64,000 nt of DNA, taken from contig JBBHKE010000301.1 in assembly GCA_037447655.1 (NCBI GenBank), positions 22,771-86,770 on the forward strand, given 5' to 3'. Every line of letters starts with the position of its first letter. The stretch's first letter is position 1. The translations under genes were made by a program, and so were the position numbers. This document shows positions 57,481-64,000 of the stretch, piece after piece. Origin of the DNA: Zygnema cylindricum (Eukaryota > Streptophyta > Zygnematophyceae > Zygnematales > Zygnemataceae). Below the pieces are notes generated by a model. It was not told the origin of the DNA, made no database searches, and worked only from the letters and a program-made list of their open reading frames with translations.

Positions 57481-58600
57481 GGTTATGGGCCCACCCTCTA
57501 GGTACCAATCTTTAATGGAACTGGATTCATATACTGGGAAAGTATGATGATAGGAGCTCTATGCGAAAAAAGGTTTTGGGGGATAGTGAGTGGACGGTTG
57601 GGACGTCCATCAAGTCTTGGAATTCCTCCAGGGTTTGGAGGAAGCAGATTCACCAGGAAAGAGGATCCACCTTCAACGGAGGAAACAAAAGAAGGAGAGG
57701 TGGTGGACAAAGGAAAGGAGAAGGAGACGACCACACCAATAGCAACTGGTTCGGCATTCATGTCACCTATTCCGAGGAACGAGGAGAATGATACTGAAAC
57801 CTGGGACTTCAACAATATGGCGGCAAAGCACTTCATCCTACGCCATCTCACTCAAGGACTTGCATGTCCTCATTTGCAGGTAGAAAGGGCATCCGATCTT
57901 TGGATGGCTCTCATAGAGATGTACCGAAGTGGTACGATTCAGCAACAACAGTTGGCTGATCAGAAAGTTAAGGAGTATGTATACAAAGGGGGAAATATGT
58001 TGGATTTTTGCAATGAGCTTGCTACACTCTTCATGGAGCTAGAGAGTGCGGGAAAAGATTTTAGTGAAAAAGAAAAGGTTAACTGTTTACTGATGAAGTT
58101 ACCTGATGAGTTCGTGAACATAGTTTACCGTGTGCAGGACTTGCCTGACTCAAGGTGGATATGGAACTCAGTGGTAGGGATGATTCTCGTTCAAGAGAAT
58201 ACAATTGAGATCCGAAGGGGAGGAAAGAGTGGCCAAGCCTTGGCAATAGCAACTGATTAGAGGAACAGAGATTCCCGAAAACCGGTCAGAAACTATGGGG
58301 GTAGGGAGCAGAAAAAACAGGCCGACGAGTTCGAACAAAGGGCTCCCAAAGGTTTATGTCATTTTTGTAAGAAACCAAGGCACTATATGGCAGAGTGCAT
58401 AAGCTAACCGAGCTTCGGTTAAAAGAGGGGCAGACCGGTGGTACCCTGAGAGGAAAGAAAAAGGCCCTTGTCACACAGGTACTTGAGGCTGAATCCGAAG
58501 ACGAGGACAATGAGCTCCTTTTGATTGAGGAGTTGGAGGCGAAAAATGAGGTCGAAATTCCACGAAGGCAGAAATGTGCTTACGGTGGATTGAAAGGTGA
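57461..58600 (+). pseudogene. Copia gag (A5), broken
   Basis: The ATG in the LTR and the PBS ggttatgggcccacc (57481–57495) are intact. A 1-bp loss at about 57502 shifts the frame. The domain from MMIGALCEKRFWGIVSG through MAAKHFILRHLTQGL to GGKSGQALAIATD is open until TAG at 58258. The zinc knuckle CHFCKKPRHYMAEC has Gly changed to Arg, and a 1-bp loss follows it. Unlike A1 and A2, the RVQDL position keeps CAG. Confidence 0.9.
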
Positions 58601-60245
58601 AGCACGCTGGATTGTAGATTCAAGTGCCTCCATGCACATGTGTAAGGATAGACACCTGTTCACTAAGATAAGAAAGATTACCAACGTAGAGATAGAGTAC
58701 GGAGATGGGAGGATAGTCACCACTACTCTTGTAGGATCAGTAGATCTAAAAGTGTTAGTAGAATGAAAGACATCCATATTAACATTCTCCGATGTATTAT
58801 TTATTCCGGAGCTGAACAAAAACCTTATCTCTACATCTCTATTAGATGATAAGGATTTTTTCACTAGCACTAGGGAAGGAGTCTTTACTGCTAGTTTTGA
58901 TGAGGATGTCTATTTCATTGCTGAGAAAGGTAGCCATGGGATGTTTAGGCTGATCTTAAATAATGAAAAGAAGAAATTTTATTATGTTGGTGTTCATGAT
59001 ATTATGATGTGGCATAAGAGGCTTGGGCATGTGAATCTAGATAAGTTAAGAGAGATGAAAAAGATGGGAGAAGTGGAAGGGATTCAGTTTAGTGAGAATG
59101 ATGATATAAGTGATTGTAGTGGATGTGCTCAAGGTAAAGCACACAGATTACCCTTTCCTAAAACAGCCACGTATAAGGGAGAAAAAAATCTAGATCTAGT
59201 ACACAGATATTTGGGGACCGGCAAGAGTGCCCTCAACGGGGAAAAAGAGATTTATGATGACTATAACTGATGATTGGTCTCGGTATTCCCGGGTGTATTT
59301 TTTGAAAAACAAGTCAGAAGATCAGGATTGTTTTAGTCAATATATAGCATCGAGCGAAAAACTCCATGAAAATCCATCAATAGAGTAACGAGTGACAATG
59401 GTGGAGAGTATACTTCTAACCAGTTTGAGGATTTTTTGAGGGAAGATGGAGTCCAACACCAAAAGACAGTTCCAGAAAACCTAGAACAGAATGGGGTAGC
59501 TGATAGATTAAATAGGACACTAAGTGATAGTGCTACAAGTATGTTGTTTGACAAGAAGATTGGAAAAAGGTTTTGGGCCGAAGCAATAAACTGTGCTTAT
59601 TACCTCAAAAATAGAGTTCTTACTTTAGCTATAAAAGATCAAACACCTTATGAGAGTTGGACAGGCCGGAAACCAGACATATCTCACTTAAAGGTTTTCG
59701 GCAGTCAAGTATTCAGTCTAGATACAGATCGGTCCAATTAGAAGCTAGATCCTAAAGGAAAACCAGGATACTTCTTAGGATATGATGAGAATGTTAAAGG
59801 ATATAGAGTTTACGATCTAAAAAGGGAAGATATAATCTTAGTAAAGCATCTAGTAGTTATGGATGAAGAAAAGTCTGTGGATCCCTTTAAGTATACAAAG
59901 TCAGTAAAAATCAGATTTGAGTCAGAAAATTCTGATGACTTTGAGCTTCCTAACTATCTAGGTTTTAGAGAAGATGACATTCTTGCAGGTACAAATCAGA
60001 CCAAAAAGGACTCGGCTGTGGAAACTCTAGTGACAACTCTACCCGAAACGGAAGACGTGGTGGAAATTGATTCGGAATCAAGGGATAGGGGGGAAGCCGA
60101 GTTTGTTCGAAAGAATCCACGAGAACCATCTATTCCGGCCTCGGATTTTGAGGGGGGAAGGAGAAGTAGCAAAAGATTTCAAGAAAAACAAGTTAATAAC
60201 AAGGTAACTAAACTATCTCATCAAGATGAACCTCAGACTTATTAA
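58600..60245 (+). pseudogene. Copia protease and integrase (A5), broken
   Basis: The protease reads VDSSASMHM (Gly to Ser, as in A1 and A2). A GGA-to-TGA stop follows at 58764. The GAG-pre-integrase zinc region is intact (WHKRLGHVNLDK, CSGCAQGKAH). The first integrase Asp is affected by a small deletion (VHRYLG in place of VHTDIWG). The second Asp is kept (TSDNGGEY, about 59390–59412) in a shifted frame. A TAG at 59739 interrupts the C-terminal part. Confidence 0.88.
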
Positions 60246-61813
60246 GAGGCGATGACTTGTCTAGAAAGAAACTGGTGGAAGATAGCCATCAATGAGGAGA
60301 TGGCCTCAATTATGGCAGCCGATACTTGGGAGTTGGTGGATTGTCCACCTAACCGATAACCAATCGGTTGTAAGTTGGTTTTCAAATTGAAACTGAACCC
60401 AGATAACAGAATCGAGCGCTACAAGGCCCGATTAGTGGCAAAGGGATTTACACAAAAGAAGGGAATGGACTACGAGGAAACCTTTGCCCCAGTCGTCAGA
60501 TTTCCCTCCGTCCGCATACTTCTCACTCTGGCAGCAACGGAAGACATAGAGGTGCACCAGATGGACAACAAGACAACATTTTTGTATGGAGAATTTTAAG
60601 AGAAGATCTTCATGCGACAACCAGAAGATTTTGTGGAGGAAAGAGAGGAGAGTAAGGTATGCCGGCTGATTAAATCTCTTTATGGTTTGAAACAGGAGCC
60701 TCGACAATGGAATAAGAAGCTTGATGAGTTTCTTACCGGTCTAGGATATATCCGATCAGCTCAGATCACTCAATCTATGTTTTTGAAGATGATGAAGGTG
60801 TTGTATTTATTCCAATTTATGTTGATGATTTGCTTGTTTTAAGTAAATCAATGGAAAAAAATAAAAAATTTAAAACCGATCTTAAGAAGAGATTTGAAAT
60901 GAAGGATATGGGTGAAGCAAAATATATTTTTGGAATTCAAGTAGAAAGAGACCAAAAAAGAAAGATTATAAGATTGACTCAAAAGGAAGCAATAGGGAAC
61001 ATGGTTGAAAAATTTCAGATGGATAAAACTAATAGTTGTACAACTCTAATGGAGTTGAAGAAGGGAAGTGAGGGGAGTGAGGAAGAAGGAGTCATAGTCT
61101 TGGACGAGGAATTATCTCCTCAAGAACAGAAGTTCATGCAGACTATTGCTTACTGTCAAGTAGTGGGAAGTCTAATCTATTTTATGAATTGTACCCGACC
61201 GGATTTAGCTGCAGCTGTAGGAGTGTTGAGTAGAAGTCTAAATGCTCCCACTAAGAGGGATTGGGAGGCAGCGAAGACAGTTTTTAGATACTTGATAGGA
61301 ACTAGGGATCTATGGTTGCATTTGGGTGGGGAGAATACTGACATCGCTACTTGGAGTGATGCCAGTTATGGTGATGCTCCAATAAGGAGATGCACTTCTG
61401 GATATGTATTATATGTGGGTAGTGGGGTTTGCTGTTGGAGTAGCAAACAGCAAAAAGTTATTGCTCAATCCACCATGGAGGCTGAGTATACGGCCTCTTG
61501 CTCTGCTGTAAAAGAATTGATGTGGGTCAAGTCTTTGCTTGGTGAGCTTGGTCACCTTAAGAGTGGTGTGCATAAATCTTTTTGTGATAATCAGGTAGCA
61601 ATCGCTATTTCTGCCAATCCTAAACATCATTTTAAAGCCAAATACATGGACATTAGACTCAGCTTTGTTAGAGAGAAAGTAGAAAACAAAATAATCGGTT
61701 TAGAGTATCGACCAGATAATGAGATGGTAGCAGATATGATGACCAAACTTGTGCCTTCCCCTAAGCTAATTTTCTACAGGGAGAAGTGTGGTCTGAAATT
61801 AAAGATTGACTAG
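60246..61813 (+). pseudogene. Copia RT–RNase H (A5), broken
   Basis: Stops lie at about 60243, 60357 and 60597. The RT pieces YKARLVAKGFTQKKGMDYEE, HQMDNKTTFLYG and YGLKQEPRQWNKKLDEFL are recognisable. A 1-bp loss near 60753 moves the YVDDLL box to another frame. From 60830 the frame is open to the end at 61813, with RNase H motifs TWSDASYGDAP, MEAEYTAS and CDNQVAIAI. Confidence 0.9.
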
Positions 61814-61826
61814 GAAATAAAGGGAG

Positions 61827-62868
61827 TGTCAAAATTAATGGTCCTTTAAAGTATTTTCTAGGTCTAAATAGAAATATAGAAAGAAGCTGAGGCAGTCTAC
61901 CTCTAACTTCTCTCTCCAACTCTCAAACTTGTCGTAGTCACTGAGAAATTAGAGAGGAAGCTAGAGCCATGGCTACCTAGGCTATCCTGAGGTTTACGGG
62001 AAATATGTATTAGGGGTTTATTTAGTAAAAAGATATGTGTCGGCCACATGATTTGAACCTGGTACCTGCCGGACGGCAAGCTGCCGGTAGACGGTAACCT
62101 TATCCGTTAAGTCTTGAAGTAGTGTAAAATACTATATGGTTTGATAATTAATTAAACATTAATACGTAGGATAATTCATTTAACTGTAACTGTTTACAAG
62201 ATACATAGAACTGGTAGTGTAAAAGTACGGATTACGATACGGATAATACCGTGAATTGATTTCGTAAACGAAACGAATACCGCGCATGTATTTATTACGA
62301 CTACGATTAAATGTGAATTTAATCGGACGGCCGGAATTAGCGTCGAGATCGCGGAAAAAGATTTCGGCGGTTTGTGGTCATCGCCACATCGGATGACACG
62401 TGGCAAAATTACATTGGATCATGGTATCTCCGTAGATTACGACACCGAATCCGGATATGACATGTATCGACATTAAGGCAATCTCGTACAATTTCCGTAC
62501 ATAAAGTACACCGGCGACTGTACTTTTATGTACGGAGGAGAAATCTGATTGGTTCCGTACATCAGTAGATAGAGTCTGTGAGAGAGATAGGACTTAGAAA
62601 AATTAGGAGATAGGATCCTCTCTCCCAGAGAGCTTCTGTACAAAAGGTCAACTTTGACCCTCCATAACTTACTGCTCAGGGGAGCAAATTCAGAGATTCT
62701 TTTTGCTATCGACTCAGGGGAGTCTTGCCTTCACAGGGTTGCAGGTGGTCAGAGTTTTTGTCTGCCAAGGTGGCAGTTATTTTTGCTTAAACACAATGGG
62801 GTTAGGATTATCTTAAGGTTTCTTGGAAGCTGTCACCTCTAAGGAATTATGGAGTTCTCAGAGTTTCA
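61827..62868 (+). repeat. 3' LTR of A5
   Basis: The LTR is 1,042 bp, TGTCAAAATT to AGAGTTTCA, after the polypurine tract aataaagggag (61816–61826). The antisense tRNA-like module is at about 62023–62120, with ggttcaaatca and TTTTT, better preserved than in the 5' LTR. Confidence 0.93.
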
Positions 62869-64000
62869 CACAATTCTTATTATCACTAACTGTTTGTGTA
62901 ATTTAGGTCACAATTCTTGTTATCGCTAACTATTTGTGTAATTTAGGTAAAAATTCTTGTTATCGCTAACAGTTTTGTAATTTAGGTAACAATTCTTGTT
63001 ATCACTAACAGTTTTTGTAATTTATGTAACAATTCTTGTTATCGCTAACAGTTTTTGCAATTAAGGTAAGTATTCTTGTTATCGCTAACAGTTTGTGTAA
63101 TTTAGGTCACAATCCTTGTTATCGCTAACAGTTTGTGTTATTTAGGTAACAATTCTTGTTATCGCTAAAGTTTTTCTAATTTAGGTAACAATTTTTGTTA
63201 TCGCTAACTGTTTTTGTAATTTAGGAAACAGTTATTGTTATCGCTAACAAATTGTGTAGTTTAAGTAACAATTGTTGTTATCGCTAACTGTTTGTGTAAT
63301 TTAGGTAACAATTCTTGTTATCGCTAACAGTTTTTGTAATTTATGTAACAATTCCTGTTATCGCTAACGGTTTTTGTAATCTAGGTCACAATTCTTGTTA
63401 TCGCTAACTGTTTGTGTAATTTAGGTAGCAATTCTTGTTATCGCTAACTTTTTGTGTATTTTAGGTCACAATTCTTGTTATCACCAAGAGTTTGTGTAAT
63501 TTAGGAAACAATTCTTGTTATCGCTAACTGTTTGTGTATTATAGGTAACAATTATTGTTATTGCTAAATGTTTGTGTAATTTAGATAACAATTCTTTTTA
63601 TCGCTAACAGTTTTTATAATTTAGGTAACAATTATTGTTATCGCTAACACTTTGTGTAATTTAGGTAACAATTATTGTTTTCGCTAACAGTTTGTGTAAG
63701 TAAGGTAACAATTATTGTTATCGCTAACTCTTTGTGTAATTTAGGTAACAATTCTTATTATCGCTAACAGTTTTTGTAATATAGGTAACAATTCTTGTTA
63801 TCGCTAACAGTTTGTGTAATTTAGGTCAGGATTCTTGTAACCGCTAACAGTTTTTGTAATTTAGGTAACAATTCCTGTTTCGCTAACAGTTTTTGTAATT
63901 TAGGTAACAATTCTTGTTATCGCTAACAGTTTGTGTAATTTAGGTCACAATTCTTATTATCGCTAACATTTTGTGTAATTTAGGTAACAATTCTTGTTAT
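62869..64000 (+). repeat. 40-bp satellite, continuing past window end
   Basis: The same units resume in phase after A5 (starting with the target duplication cacaa) and run to the last base, so the array extends further. No other feature is seen. Confidence 0.97.

Larger units (their letters stand above)
56433..62868 (+). mobile_element. Family A copia element A5 inserted in the satellite
   Basis: The 6,436-bp element has 5' LTR 56433–57480, internal region 57481–61826 and 3' LTR 61827–62868. The pentamer cacaa occurs on both sides (56428–56432, 62869–62873). Removing the element and one cacaa restores the array in phase (ggtcacaattctt). The coding region is close to A2 but broken by at least seven stops or shifts. 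The two LTRs differ more than those of A2. Confidence 0.95.

Noticed and set aside
22446-61813. Targeted C-to-T hypermutation (RIP-like) as the cause of stops
   Set aside because: Several stops are TGG-to-TAG or CAG-to-TAG, but G-to-T changes, indels and a duplication are also common and no dinucleotide context is evident by eye.
32892-64000. Telomere or interstitial telomeric repeat
   Set aside because: Each unit contains tttagg once, but there are no runs of tttaggg and the period is 40 bp.

Overview
This is a gene-poor, transposon-dense stretch of a eukaryotic nuclear genome. I see no host gene that I would defend as intact. The left half (1–31523) is a stack of nested Ty1/copia-type LTR retrotransposons. 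The right half (31524–64000, running off the window) is a satellite made of a 40-bp unit with copia elements set into it. The best taxonomic hint is a decayed DDE transposase fragment at 5419–5859, whose CENP-B-like DNA-binding region resembles a family I associate with oomycetes. A land plant or another eukaryote is not excluded.

Two copia families are present. Family A has LTRs of about 1.0–1.06 kb. It is represented by a minus-strand element at 1–5348 (A-left) and by plus-strand copies: A1 (5862–11608 plus 17897–18546), A0 (18547–19581), A3 (19582–21405 plus 28069–28934), A2 (21406–28063), A4 (28935–31523, with an assembly gap), a lone LTR A6 (31840–32891) and A5 (56433–62868). Family B is one nearly intact minus-strand element (11609–17896) inserted in the A1 3' LTR, with a B-related remnant at 1017–2400. 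The nesting is read from interrupted coding frames and target-site duplications: atgaa around A2, cacaa around A5, and cggcg/cagcg around B. All family A polyproteins are broken by stops and frameshifts. Family B has far fewer lesions.

Family A has unusual architecture. (i) The gag start codon lies inside the LTR, 20 bp before its end. (ii) The primer-binding site is itself coding and matches the anticodon arm of initiator tRNA-Met, the half-tRNA primer arrangement known from Drosophila copia. (iii) The LTR carries four consecutive hairpins upstream of gag, two of which change sequence but keep pairing in a divergent subfamily. (iv) Every LTR carries, antisense to the element, a tRNA-like module with A-box- and B-box-like sequences followed by a T-run, so it looks like an internal Pol III transcription unit.

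The satellite occupies 31524–31828, 32892–56432 and 62874–64000 (about 25 kb, more than 600 units). Its units are degenerate at the left edge and become more homogeneous and higher-order-repeated to the right (offsets of about 640, 1,079 and 3,117 bp). One element (A5) clearly jumped into the array. Two other LTRs abut it exactly at their terminal CA. Copia-rich satellite sequence of this kind could be centromeric or pericentromeric, but that is inference only.
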